Under the pieces are notes generated by a model, which saw only the letters and a list, made by a program, of their open reading frames with translations, was not told the origin of the DNA and ran no database searches. The position numbers and the translations under genes are program-made. From Caenorhabditis remanei (lineage: Eukaryota; Nematoda; Chromadorea; Rhabditida; Rhabditidae), in contig NC_071332.1 in assembly GCF_010183535.1 (NCBI RefSeq), positions 20,646,001-20,710,000 of the forward strand: 64,000 bases of DNA, in the 5' to 3' direction. Below are positions 35,103 through 46,567 of the stretch, one piece after another. Within the stretch, counting starts at the first letter, position 1. Every line of letters begins with the position of its first letter.

Positions 35103-35578
35103 TGTAAGGTATTCGGATGAATCCCTTAGGCCTGCTCGGCTCTTTGTCTAAAGCCCACAGTTGTTTCACCAAATATGACACTTTCAGAAGTCAATAATTT
35201 CGCGTCGAAACTGCTCGCCTCCGCTCACAGTCTCGTCGCCACAATTCCTAGGCCTGCAACTGTCATCGCCGCCGTCGTCGTGTCTGCTGTCTCTCTCGTC
35301 GCCAACACTCTCTCTCCGCCACCGCCACAACGACACTCCGCCACCACGAGGACTGTTTGACCTGGCGCTCAACCGCCATGGCGCCAACCTATGGATTTAC
35401 TAACTCCGCCCCCTTTTCACCACTATATAAGCTGAGAATTCCCTTTCTCTAGGCAGTTCTTACGGGTGAACTTGCACCAGTCCCTATTTCTCCTTGTAAC
35501 TTGTTTTCACCCATTCTCTTGTAACATCTGAGTTAACTAATAAACTAGTAGTTGAGTATAAAAGTCTTCCGTTGTTAC
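35103..35578. mobile_element. Solo LTR
   Basis: The 476-bp insertion is absent from the duplicated segment at 22.0-22.4 kb. It starts TGTAAGG and ends GTTGTTAC, with ATTAT on the left and TTTAT on the right as an imperfect 5-bp target duplication. Inside are a TATA box (CTATATAAGC, about 35423) and AATAAA (about 35539), in the order expected of an LTR promoter and poly(A) site. No internal retrotransposon genes nearby. Confidence 0.75.
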
Positions 35579-35995
35579 TTTATAAACAATTAAAATGCTA
35601 TAATCAAGAAGAATCCTTACCTATAAACCGATCGGTTTTCATAACCCGGTACACATCAGTTATACATTAAAAGCATTAAACAAGAAAAAGGGCAAAATAT
35701 TTGTAAAATGGGAACGGGCTAGGAACGAAGTACATTTGACATGAAATAGAGTTTTTGGGAGGGGGGGGGAGATTGAGAAATAGCGATATTCACAATTTAA
35801 GGTATCATTTTGAGGGGTGACAAAACAAGAAGTTTACGGGGAGAAAAAATTGAGACATTGATTAACAATAAAACTTTAAAAACTAGTCATTCAACAAAAC
35901 GGGGGAGAAATCATTGAAAATCAAGAAATATAAAAATAGGAATTCGGGCAACGAGATATGGGGATATGAGATACAGAGAGTGAAATGAATTCTAT
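35579..35995. other. Duplicated segment and 3' flank of A5
   Basis: 35590-35690 mirrors 21980-22090. It has an 11-G/A-rich run at about 35759. No gene. Confidence 0.45.
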
Positions 35996-38408
35996 TCATC
36001 GCGTGGATCGCAGCAATCTGTTCGCCAATCGAACAGCTGTCGCGGCGTCTCTGGCAAAATGATCGATCGTGGTTCTGATAATGTCGTGAAAATCCTTCTT
36101 CCCTTTTTCGTTGAGATCCATTTCGCTTTTATTAATGAAACTTTCGTCGGCCAAGCACGATTTGACATGATTTGTGCATTGGGAATTGCCTAATACTTTG
36201 TTGTAGCTCTCATTCGTGGGACACCTGAATAAGAACAATTTGAATGTTTTTACGTTGGAATCGAAAGAAACTTACTTGGTAGTGTACATTATGAAACGAA
36301 GTGGGAGATCCAAAGTGATGTGGTGGGCGAAGAATGGTGTTGCAGTATCTTTGATCTGAATTTTGGACGATTGAAACAAAGTTGAGTACTTCAGAATAAC
36401 GTACAATTTCTGACAATGCCCACTTTTGCTTCCACTCTAACTTGTTGCATTCTTTGCTTATCCTTTGTTTCTCACTTCTATTCTGCACTTCAAAATGTTG
36501 AATGTAGCGATTTTGGCCGACGGGCATTTTCTCGGTCATGACATTTGATACTGTCACGTTGCTAAAATTTTCGTTAATTATTTGTTTTGAACAGGGAAGC
36601 TGCAAAAGTAAACTGACTGTTTTTTCGTTTCTGTTTCAAGAATGGATACTTCTTGCGGATCGGCCAGGGAGACATTGATGTAACTGAATGTGTATGTCGG
36701 TATTGAATTGATGAAAACATCTGTGCTGTTGACACTTCCGGGCGCCAGTGGACACAAACCATCATCCGTCTCCGCCCTCCTTTTACGGTTCTGACGAGGA
36801 ATCGAAGGGGTGACAGGGACAGAACGTGTAGCTAGCAGCTTCGATCCCGATCGTTCAGCAACTACAACATCGTTGTTTTGCAGTGTTTGTACCGCGTTGA
36901 TTGCACCGAAGTCACGATCCCTCTGAAAAAGACAAGTTTTAAAAATTACACAAAAAAAGAAATTCAACAGTTTTAAATTCTTAACTTTTGTGTTTTTAAA
37001 GTGGTTTCTATTAAAGACAAAAACTACTGACTGGGACTTGATTTTTTTGTTTGATTTTCCACTAATAACAATGATGAATGACCAGAATAGTTGCTCTCAT
37101 CAGGTATTCTAAGACTCTTACCTCAAATGTAGGTGCCATCGTATCCAAGTTCTGAGCCAAATGTACATTAGTTGATGAAGTATCCCTCATTGGAGTATTA
37201 GCAATTAGCTCATCAATTAATTGAGCATCATTGATTGGAGCATTATCCATTTGAACATTGATTGAAAGCGCATCACCCATTGGAATGTCAGCTAGTGGTT
37301 AATCAATTAATTGAGCATTATCCATTTCAACATCAATGAATTGACCATCAATGATTGGAGCATGAGCTGTTTCACCATCAGCTGTTTGAACCTCCTCGGT
37401 TTGAGCAGCAGCAGTTTCATCATCAGTTAAAAGAGTCTCAGCAAGTGGAGCATCATCCATTTCAACATCAGTTAAACAATCATCATTCATTGAAATTTCA
37501 GCAATACGTGCATCAGTTGATTGAACAGCACCAAATTGAGCACCACCAGCATCAGCTGTTTCAGCATTACCCATAGGAGCATCAGTTGTTACAACAACAG
37601 TTGTTATTTCAGCAGGTGTCTGAGCCTCCGTTGTGTCAGCAGTTTGAGTTGAGCCATCAGGTCCTCTCGTATCTTCAGCATCTCTTCTTTCCATACCCGA
37701 GACTTCTGCTAGCGTGCCGACGCTCGAGGATTTGTTCGATGGAATGATTGCATTTGTTATGGGGGGCGACCGATTCTCCTCGGGAATCTGAAATTAAATA
37801 CACTTTTATCAAAGGTACAGTTGAAACAAGTCTAAATTCTTACCACAGCTTGTTGCTCATTATCCACCAGTTGGTCCTGATACGGAAGAGCAATTGGTGC
37901 CAGCATTCCAATTATGCCTTGTTGATTTGACACATTTGCTGTTGGCGGCGGAACTTCATTCTCGTCATCTGGGTGTCCTTCTGGAAGGGTTGTAGCATTC
38001 GTAGTTCTGTTCGGAGCATCACCATTGTCGTTCTGCCCGTATTCTCTTGATCTTGTTGCACCCTAAAATATTTATTGATTTTTTTTTTCAAAATTCAGGA
38101 TTTAGATGGTTATACCTCATTTTGGTGATAATTGGACGGTGGAGGGTTTTCTTCTGGCGGAAGGATGGGGCCACGAAGATTTTCTGAAATAATTTAGATT
38201 GATTTTTCAGAAGAAATGTTTGTTTTTGAAATTTAAAAAGAGCTCCGTCATTTTTGAGTGAAGAAAATTTATTTTTAATTAACTTTTTAATCTGTCCCAT
38301 TCTAGTTATTCCCGAACTTACTGGAGTGACGATGATGTTGCATATGTTGTTTATGGTGTAATTGACATGTTCACCATGTACATTCACAAAGAATGTGTAT
38401 TGGTTCAT
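35996..38408 (-). pseudogene. A5, least damaged family A copy
   Basis: Exon 1 (38408-38322) encodes MNQYTFFVNVHGEHVNYT.... Exon 2 (38178-38111) is 68 nt instead of 72 and so shifts frame. Exon 3 (about 38062-37841) and exon 4 (about 37786-37122) are open except for a TAA at about 37300 within the acidic D.VEMDNAQLID repeats. Exon 5 (about 36922-36622) runs from RDRDFGAINAVQTL to the C-terminal domain start (VSLADPQEVSILETE); its donor is GTCAGT. Then come exons about 36562-36402 (MTEKMPVGQNRYIQHF), 36358-36279 and 36225-35996. Two small changes separate it from an open gene; they could be real or sequencing errors. Confidence 0.75.
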
Positions 38409-39060
38409 AACCCTGAAAAATGCATAATTAAATAGAGGGTAGAAAAAGGAAAAGTTACGAAGGTGTCAGAAATAATTTAGATTGATTTTTCAGAAGAAAC
38501 GTTAATTTTTGCAATTAAAAGAGAGCTCTCTTATTTTCGAGAGAAGAAAATTCATTTCAAAATAAAAAATGCTGTTTTAGAATTGTGTAGAGAGCCTTAT
38601 CCGCATTCATACTGTGGAAAAAAACGTTCAAAAGAAATTTTCGCGGCCGAAACACGCCAGTGCACAAAGGCTCTACCGTGTTTTAGACCGCGAAATTTTT
38701 TTTTTTGAAAATCATTGGCCAAACTTTATTTTTTCACAGTTTTTTTCCCAAAACAAGTATTTCGCAGAGAAGAAAAAGTAAAATAAAACAATAGTTTTAA
38801 AACATTTTCGTTGACACAAGCGGAGTACGGTACTAAAGGCGCAATGCATTTTTCGCTGATTGAAGAAAATACGTTTTTAGACTTGTAAATGCATATTCCA
38901 ATATATTTTCTTTTCCAGACTTCGAAAACAAAAAACTAAAAGGAAATGTTTGATCTCCTCTAAAAAAACAAAATTTTTGAAAAAATTGCAGGTCTGAAAC
39001 TTTATTTCTTTAATTTTTAGCGCTATGTCGGGAGTATGAAACTTTTAGTTTTAGAATTAT
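38409..39060 (-). promoter_or_regulatory. Conserved upstream block of A5
   Basis: Inverted near-copy of the blocks before A2 and A3, with the CATTGCGCCTTTAGTACCGT element on the minus strand at 38846-38820. Confidence 0.5.
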
Positions 39061-39130
39061 TATGACTGAACTATCCACTCAATCAATGCAAAAAATACTG
39101 GTTTCATATATTAATTCTGGTCGAAAATAG

Positions 39131-39422
39131 CAGACTTGCAAGATTCCGGGCCGGGCCGGCCCGGTCGGCCCGGATTTGAATTTTTGAATTTTTTTCACTA
39201 CAATTTTTTGTCCAAAAATTTATTTTCTGAAAATTTTTCATATTTTTCTTCAAGTATATTTTTCAAAAACCTTCGAAACCTACAAAAAATTGTTTTTAAG
39301 AAATATTTTTCAAAAAAAATCAGGAAATTTTCGAAAAAAAATTTGAATTTTTTTCAGTACTGAACTTCCGCGCCGACCGGGCCGGGCCGTAGAAATTTTC
39401 ATTCCGGCCCGTTGCAAGTCTG
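39131..39422. mobile_element. hAT-like MITE with GC-rich subterminal repeats
   Basis: Termini CAGACTTGCAA and TTGCAAGTCTG; flanks GAAAATAG (39123-39130) and GAAAATGG (39423-39430) agree at 7 of 8 bases. Next to both ends lie CCGGGCC-type runs, striking in AT-rich DNA. No coding capacity. Confidence 0.8.
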
Positions 39423-39535
39423 GAAAATGGTAATTTTTCATTTTCGATTTCGTAAATATTATTCAACCTTAGCGCGAAACGGCAGTTGTTCAGTTCACTG
39501 CGTTTCTTTCAGCGTTTTTAGTCTGGTTTCACTTA

Positions 39536-39941
39536 TGCATCTACCCACGAAGAAAAATTGTACCATTTAATTCATTTTTTTGCAAATTAATTCTATTCAC
39601 GAATGCAAATAAATGCATTAATCTGCTGTTTTGTACCGTAATCACAAGCACTGAAGAATTTGTCGGCGCAAAATATCGCAAGCTGGAAATTCCATGCGCC
39701 TTTAACTTTTGTATGGGCGATTTTTGTGTGGATTTACAAGCGAAGTGGATTTACGGGCGGCCACACAAAAGTTAAAGGCGCATGGAATTTCCAGCTTGCG
39801 ATATTTTGCGCCGACAAATTCTTCAGTGCTTGTGATTACGGTACAAAACAGCAGATTAATGCATTTATTTGCATTCGTGAATAGAATTAATTTGCAAAAA
39901 AATGCATTAAATGGTACAATTTTTCTTCGTGGGTAGATGCA
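39536..39941. mobile_element. Palindromic element with TTA duplication
   Basis: The 406 bp mirrors end to end from TGCATCTACCCACG to its reverse complement, flanked by TTA (39533-39535 and 39942-39944). A short loop lies near 39740. No tRNA-like part seen. Confidence 0.85.
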
Positions 39942-40100
39942 TTATCGCTTATTAGTTTTCCATAAATCGATCAAATTTGAAAACAATTTTTTTTTCTCCG
40001 TCAATGATTTTCTACTTTTTCATTGTGTCTTTGATGTGCAAAAACACTGTTTAATTTTAAAAATCAAAAAAACTCAATTGCTAAAATTATTTATTTTCAG

Positions 40101-40912
40101 AAAAGAAATAATTATGCAACGACAAATGCTTCTGGTTTGCCGGCTCCAGGAAGCGAGTGTATCCGGACGAAAAATGAAATCCGTTGTCCAATCATGTGAG
40201 TTTTATGATTATTTTCCTTATTTCTACTAAAATTATTTATTTTCAGAAAAGAAATAATACAGCAACAAAAAAAGGCGTCTGGTTTGCCCTTGTCAACGTG
40301 GAATTGAAGTCACCAAAAGACGAATCACGTCTTCAAGCCGAAGCTCATCGCCTGTAAGTCAAAAATTCAAGATTTTTTGAAAAATAATAAATTATTTTCA
40401 GAAATGTCACCAACAGTTAGATCTGGATTCCGTGTGGAAACAACCGTTTCGTCCAAGCATTCATGGTTTGTGGCACGGAAAATAGGGACCGAATGAGAGC
40501 GGAAAGAGTCAAGGAGGACTACTGGAAAACCTGTTGGAACATCGGGAACCTTATGGGTGATGCAACTCCATTTCTCTGGGGACTCATCCGAGAGACACAA
40601 GTCTTCAAGCTAATTCTCTGTGCATCAAAGTAAGCGATTCTAGTTTTTCACCAATAAATCATCATTTTTCTTCATTTCAGACTCTCGAATGATGAAAGAG
40701 ACACGTCGCAATTGGAGGGTGTGCTTGGAAACATCAATCGGCGTCCATTCATGAGTCGGTGTGTTCAAGATACAGGATTCAACGATGATTTCAAAAGGAA
40801 TTTGAACAATGGAGGACTTGGTGAATGGGAGAGACTGATGCAATGGATCGATTTGGATGATGCGCAAAGACTCGAGAACGACCGGAATGCTCCAGGGTCA
40901 TCAACTAGCTAA
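40101..40912 (+). pseudogene. C1, family C gene copy with in-frame stop
   Basis: Exons: a partial duplicated exon at 40101-40197, then 40247-40353 (VNVELKSPKDESRLQAEA), 40402-40629 and 40680-40912. The protein has the same C-terminal domain order as A and B: VN.EL...DESRLQAEAHRL, IPCGNNRFVQAF, DATPFLWGLI, then a helical tail ending in WERLMQWIDL. The phase across the second intron puts a TAG (40418-40420) in frame just before IWIPCG, so this copy is nonsense-interrupted unless read through. The start of the coding exon (from TTATTTTCAG) is repeated about 150 bp upstream. AATAAA at about 40986. Confidence 0.65.
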
Positions 40913-41572
40913 TTAATGTGATTTTGTGTTTTCTTGTAAATAGTGTACCGACGATTTAGTTTTATAGTATTTTAAATTTGTTTCAAATAAACAATTTTTA
41001 AACCAGTTTTTGGTATGTTTTCTTTCTTTTTCAGATGAATTTGAATCAGATTCCAAAGACTGAATTTCTATTAGAAATTGCTTGTTGATAAAAAATTAAT
41101 TGTTGAAAAACGAGAAAATACACATGTGACCAACTTGTAGAATTGTAAGTTTTTCGACTCGACAGCAGAAATTAACTATTTTTAACATAAATTTTTTTTT
41201 TAATTTAATGTGTTTGTATCAAACACTTTATCGCTTTCATTTCAACATGGTTAATTTCGAGACAGTGTCTCCAAGTCAGTGATTGCCCAATCACATCAAG
41301 TGTTTGTGGCGTTGTATATCAAACCCAGATCTATATTTTTGTAGTTAAGCATATTCGTCCACAAGCATTCTCCGAAAGAGTTATAGTTTCTCCAACGAAC
41401 TAACACATTCGAAAAGGAACGAGTTGGAGGCCCGATAACTCTTCAGGTGACACTCTGAAACAAAGTTGTCAACTACAGAAATAAAACCCTGCTATTTAAT
41501 AATCTATATTTTCACAAATAACGAATTATTAACAAACGAAAACGGCTGTATGTTTGTGTGTGTATGTGTGTA

Positions 41573-41818
41573 TCGAGAGACACAAATCTTCAAACTTATC
41601 GTCTGCGCATCGAAATAAGTTCTTCTAGTTTTTCAGCACTAAGTCACCCCTTTCATTCCTTTCAGACTTTCGAACAATGAAAAAGACACGTCAAGATTGA
41701 GTGGAGTTCTTGGAAGCATCGGGCGGTCATGAGTCGGTGCCTCCTTCAAGATGACCAATTCAACAATTATTTCGAGTGAAAATTGGGCAATCGAAGACGT
41801 GGTGAATGGGAGAAGAAG
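41573..41818 (+). pseudogene. C2, fragment of a family C gene
   Basis: Encodes RETQIFKLIVCASK, then LSNNEKDTSRLSGVLGS, close to the last two exons of C1. The donor GTAAG has become ATAAG, the frame breaks after GSIGRS, and a hAT-like MITE interrupts the end; only a few bases (42086 on) remain behind it. A (TG)n-like tract lies at about 41548-41572. Confidence 0.7.
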
Positions 41819-42077
41819 CATACTTGCAACGGCCTGGTCGGCCCGGGTCACAGTACAAAAATTTGAAAATTTGAATTTTTTCGAAATTTTTTTGATTTTT
41901 TCGCGAAAAAGTCGAATTTTCGACTATGTTTTTACATATCGATAAAACTCAAGTGTACATAGGGTTTTTGACTATTTTTGATGAAAATTTTAAAAAATTT
42001 CGAAAAATGTTGTGAAAAAATTGTGCTCATTTTTTGACTCCGGGTCGACCGGGTCGGGCCGTTATTTTGCAAGTATG
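41819..42077. mobile_element. hAT-like MITE, perfect 8-bp duplication
   Basis: Termini CATACTTGCAA and TTGCAAGTATG with AGAAGAAG at 41811-41818 and 42078-42085. GC-rich subterminal runs (GGTCGGCCCGGGTC, GACCGGGTCGGGCC) as in the 39131 element. It lies in the C2 fragment. Confidence 0.9.
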
Positions 42078-42117
42078 AGAAGAAGGGTTTATATTGTCCT
42101 AAGCAGGTTTTGGAACA

Positions 42118-42376
42118 AGGGAGTCAGTTTGGAGTTATAGGTCGTGACCTATATCATTGGAAAGCTTAGAAAACGCTGATTCCAAATATATATTCAGTTT
42201 TTCCTTCGAGGTCTGGTATTCGAGAAAAATGAGGCCAAATTTGCCACACCCGTTTTTTTTGAATACCAGACCTCCAGGGCAAAAACTGAGCATATATTCG
42301 GAATCACCGTTTTCTAAGCTTTCCAATGGCATAGGTAGGTCACATGTCATATCTCCAAACTGACCTTCCCCTAGTG
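42118..42376. repeat. Palindromic element related to CTAGGG family
   Basis: Imperfect inverted repeat of about 259 bp centred near 42247. It shares TTTGGAG-A-TAT, GGAAAGCT and GATTCCGAATATAT-type blocks with the 11804-13006 element and ends CCCCTAG on the right; the left terminus has decayed. Confidence 0.7.
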
Positions 42377-42398
42377 AGGCTATAAATGAATATTTCCA

Positions 42399-42819
42399 GC
42401 AACTAAAATTCCATTCCCCATACTTCGCTGACATCCCAGATGATCAGGGTTGTGGAGCGGGGTTAACAAGGAAAATGGATCCTAGCTTAATCGAGAAAAC
42501 CCTTTAAATTGCTCATGGAGTTCGTGAGGAGTTGTCATCTGCCACTCTCCGCGAGTTGTTAAGAGCCGCTGCTCTATTCGATATGAAAGATGTCATCCGT
42601 TACTGTCAATCACAGATAATCATAAATTCAGAAACTCGAGAAATGGATAAATTCGAGCTTCGATTCGCTTCCTATTTCAATGCTCACATCTACTTGGCTC
42701 ACTGGCTCAGTAATATAAAGTCGATTTGTGAATTGAAGAAGATTCTGAAGGCTCTAGATCTCCAGAGGATGACATCTGAATCTATGAAACAATGCGTCAA
42801 GTTTTTCTTGAAGAATTAG
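42399..42819 (+). pseudogene. BTB-domain gene remnant
   Basis: Behind a TTTCCAG acceptor the frame gives FHSPYFADIP, the short BTB block found where the domain's core helix begins. Then, after an in-frame TAA (about 42506), it gives LRELLRAAALFDMKDVIRYC and a helical tail to a TAG-terminated end. This matches the second half of the BTB fold in the large nematode BTB/MATH-type families. The first half of the domain and any partner domain are missing. The last about 95 codons (from 42532) are open. Confidence 0.6.
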
Positions 42820-42875
42820 AGTAATTAAAAGAGTAAAAAAGTGAATTTCAAATATAATTTTACAAAATAAAACAA

Positions 42876-45800
42876 TTATTCATCTCCGGCCGTTGTCCAT
42901 TGTCTATAGTACTCAGCAGTCAACGTCCTGTAGCCACCCTCCGCTTTCCAGTATTTCAGATAGTTCTCCTCGAGGAATCCCATAAAGTCGTGGACTGCAT
43001 CCATAAACTTCTGGAAGAAAAATTTGATTGAAAAATTAATAAATTTCTAGATTACCTCCATAAAATAGTCGTTCCAATCGGATACCTGAAGGAGCTCATC
43101 GAGTTTCGTAAGCATCCGAACCATATGAACAATACCGTAGTGTTCGGAGAATCTAACAGTGTCCGTTGGAATGTCGAGGACACTTTTGAATCTCACATTC
43201 TTCTTTGTCGCTTCGCGGCGCAGAAGAGCGCTGTGTTGAAGGCGTTCCTTTTCGGTGAGCAGGAAGTTGCTGGAAAAATAAAATATTTTTGGGAAAATGG
43301 GGTGGTTTTGGTCGTTTCCATGGTTATCATCTTTCTAAATCAGAGAAAAATGTTCAGTTTTAAAGGAAAACCGCCCTAGGTGCGAAGAAAATGAAAAATG
43401 TCTGGCAGTTAGAGACACCCTCCTCTTCTAACGCTCTCTCTCGCTACCCCTCGTCATCCGACGACTTTCTGAAGCCGATTTCAGATGAAAAAAGTGAAAT
43501 TTGAAACGATTTTTGCATTCATGTTGAAAAGAATCCAATTAGCTTCATTTTTATACAAAAATGATAAAAATCGGTTCAGGACCAGCTGAGAATAAGATGA
43601 ACGAAGGATTTTCGTTGGGAAAATGTGATTTTCGAGATTTTTCGGCTTTTTTTGGTTTTCAACAAATTTGAGACAGAAACAATAGGAACATTGAAAAACA
43701 GACTGTGTTTTTCTACAAAAAATTGGCTGAAAATCTGAGAAAATCTCGAAAAATAACGAAAAATATAATTTTCCACAAGAAAAGCCGTTTCCCCTCCAAT
43801 TCTGAATTAAAATTTTCAAATTTACTATCAAAAGATAGCCCATCGGATTCTCTACAACATGAATACAATAATTATTTCGAAAATTAAAATCTTCCATCTG
43901 AAATAGGCTTCTGTATGTCGAGCACAACGAGAGAGCATGTCGAGAGAGGAGAGTGTCTCTAACCGCCAGACATTTTTGCTTTCAGCGGCGGGTCGTTTTT
44001 CACCGATTTTCACCAATTTTCCTTACTTTTCCACAATTTTTCCATGAAAACGGTGTTGTGACCGTTAAAAAGAAGATTTTCTCATCAAAATTTGCAAAGA
44101 AATCATGAAAATCGATGGGAAAACCCTTCAAGACAAGAAAATGGAGGGGTTGTTAAGCGAAAATGCAGTTTTCCGTCGATTTTTAGTCGAAAATGGTGGA
44201 AATATGTGAAGTAATGCCTGAAAATTCCAATAAAAAGTGTGAAAAGTTATGGGAATCGATGAAAAATTGCAATAACGTTGAACAATTCCACTTTTCTCTG
44301 TTTCGATGCAGTTTCCGTCGATTTTCATGATTTTTTTGGAATTTCAGATGAGAGAAAATGTTTAAAAAGCTTCTCTCCAATACTCAGATCAATATTTTCA
44401 TTGAAAAATCGTGAAAAAGTTATGAAAATCGGTGAAAAACGACTCGGCACTGAAAGTAGAAATGTCTGGCGGTTAGAGACACTCTCCTCTTTCGATATTT
44501 ATGCTCTCTGGTCGATCCTCGCAGTTCGTGACGGCGTTCGTCGTCGTTCAGAAGCCTATTTCAGATGGAAAACTTGAATTTTCGAGATCACTATTGTATT
44601 CATGTTGTAGAGAATCCGTTGGGCTATCTTTTGGTAGAAAATTTGAAAATTTTAATTCAGAATTGTGCTAATCCGGAGGTTTTTCGGGGGAAAATGATAT
44701 TTTTTCGTTATTTTTCGAGATTTTCACAGCTTTTCAATCAGTATTTTTCACAAAAACATTGTCTGTCTTTCAGTGTTTCTATTATTTCTGTCTGAAGTTC
44801 ATTGTACACTTCGAAAAATCTCGAAAATCACATTTTCCCACTGAAAATCTTCCGTCCTTATCATTCTCAGCTGGTATTGAAACTGATTTCTATAATTTTG
44901 GTATAAAAATGTAGCTAATCGGATTCTGTTCAACATGAATGCAAGAATCGTTTCAAAAATTCGCTTTTTTAATCTAAAATTTGGTTCAGAAAGTCGGAAC
45001 TAACGAGAGAGTGCGTTAAAAAAGGAGGGTGTCTCTAACTGCCAGACATGTTTCATTTTCATTGCGCCGAGTCGATTTTAGGGGAATTTCAGCTGGTACT
45101 GAACCGATTTTTATGATTTTTGTATCAAAATGTAGTTGATCAGATTCGATTCATCGTGAATGGTAGAAAAATTGGAGAAATGTCTGCAAATTCGAATAAA
45201 AGCTGTGATACGTCTAAAAACCATCAAAGCACGCTTCTCCACGTCGAATAATGGTGGCACTCACTTCAAACTAGCGTTGAAGTATTCAACAAGTGATCTG
45301 ATAGCTCCTTTTCTTCACCAACACTTTCTTCTTTTCCCTCGTCGCACTGTCACCATCCTTAATCGAAGCCAGTTCTCGTTGCTCATCTTTCTCCATTTTC
45401 GCCAGGTACTCTCGAATGATTGTATCGATCGAATGAGTCACCGGGAGTTCCGGAATGAAATCTTTTCCCAACAGACTGTGATCTTCTCCTAACACTTTCA
45501 GCAGTCCCGGAGGCAGTTCCACTTTCAGACAAACTGAGTGTGTGGGTTCTTCTGTGGAAGTGGATGGTTCACACGGGTCCGTCGATTCTTGTTCTCCTTC
45601 TTTTCCCTTCTTCGGACGCCCTGGCTTTCTGCTAGAAGGTCCCGCTTTCTCTACAGCTCCTCCTGCCTTCGGCGGATTCCCAATAATAATATTTTTCATC
45701 GCCTCCGCTGGCGGAATGTTATGATTTCTCTGATAATCCTCCAGTGTTCCTTTGAACATTTTTCCCTCCTCCTCTCCGAATGGTACCAATTCATCGTGTC

Positions 45801-45939
45801 GTTTTCCATAGCTGATGTAGTGAACATTGTAGTTGTCAACACCTCGAACCACTCGAATCGCCGTCACTTTTGCCTGGTAGGGTGTGGTGTTCTCGTAGAG
45901 GCACACGAACTTCTCGCCGACTTTGAAGAGAGCATCCAT
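42876..45939 (-). CDS. mrg-1-like chromo-barrel/MRG protein, possible frameshift
   Basis: MRG proteins read histone methylation through a chromo barrel and recruit histone-modifying complexes through the MRG domain. Exon 1 (45939-45265) encodes FKVGEKFVCLYEN.TPYQAKV...DELVPFGEE (chromo barrel, about 4-75), a Lys/Pro/Ser/Glu-rich linker, and the MRG domain start (LPPGLLKVLGEDHSLL). Exon 2 (43269-43056) has FSEHYGIVHMVRML; exon 3 (43010-42876) ends in EYYRQWTTAGDE. This resembles C. elegans MRG-1 as I know it, for example around YGIVH.LRML.KL. Exon 1 is 675 nt but must be 3n+2 to meet exon 2. The frame changes at about 45281-45325, next to a run of A, from KKVLVKKR to AIRSLVEYFNASL. That is a 1-nt surplus: either a pseudogene or a sequence error. 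The ATG is directly behind a TTTTCCAG acceptor. The 2-kb intron is filled by palindromes. Confidence 0.8.
43399..45048. repeat. Nested palindromes in the mrg-1-like intron
   Basis: A 20-bp motif, TGTCTGGCAGTTAGAGACAC or one-base variants, occurs at about 43399 (+), 43952 (-), 44463 (+) and 45029 (-). The first two bound one hairpin of about 570 bp and the last two another. The two hairpins and the stretch between them are themselves mirror-like around about 44210. Probably two insertions of one foldback element plus a third. Confidence 0.75.
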
Positions 45940-46567
45940 CTGGAAAAATGAGATTTCAGGGTTTTTTTTTCCCAAGATTTGGTTTTAGCGATAGATATTT
46001 CAGTCGATTCTGAACATATTTCCCTGAATTCTGTGATAATTTTAACTTTTAGCTTTAAAATTAATGAAATCGAGCAAAACCTTTTGAAAAATGTTTTGAA
46101 AGCAATATCTTTTTTTGGCGAAATGGGTGAATTTTCCATAGAAATCCATAGAAATCGAAATTCAAGAGACTAGTCTTAAAATGTTCTTTTAACAATTTCT
46201 TCTGGTTTTTAAGAGTTTTACTCGGAAAATATTTGGATTATTTTATTGGAATGCTCAATTCACACGTTTTCAGAGTTTTTGCGGAAACACTGTCGAATTT
46301 TGTTATTAATTTGGTGATATGTATATTTTTGAGGTCTCCGATAAAAATTCAAGCCGAAAAATAACATTTAAAGGCAGTTTTACACCATAAAATGAGAAAT
46401 AAGCTTAAAAAAAAGGTCTGAAAGTTCCCCGTAAATCGACACCAAACCTCGATTTTTCGTACGCAGACACCGTATTATACGCAATATTGCGGTCTTTTTA
46501 TCAACCAACACCTATAGGATCAAAAGTGAAAAGAGAAAAATTCACTAGGAAAATGGGGAAAAACATA
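45940..46567. other. 5' flank of the mrg-1-like gene
   Basis: AT-rich with no gene or repeat recognised; contains the TTTTCCAG acceptor just before the ATG of the mrg-1-like gene. Confidence 0.4.

Noticed and set aside
35175..35387. Opposing 61- and 67-aa ORFs
   Set aside because: Both lie inside the solo LTR in a GTCGTCGCC-type repeat and lack homology.
40367..40867. Minus-strand ORFs over family C
   Set aside because: Antisense to exons whose plus-strand translation matches the A and B families.
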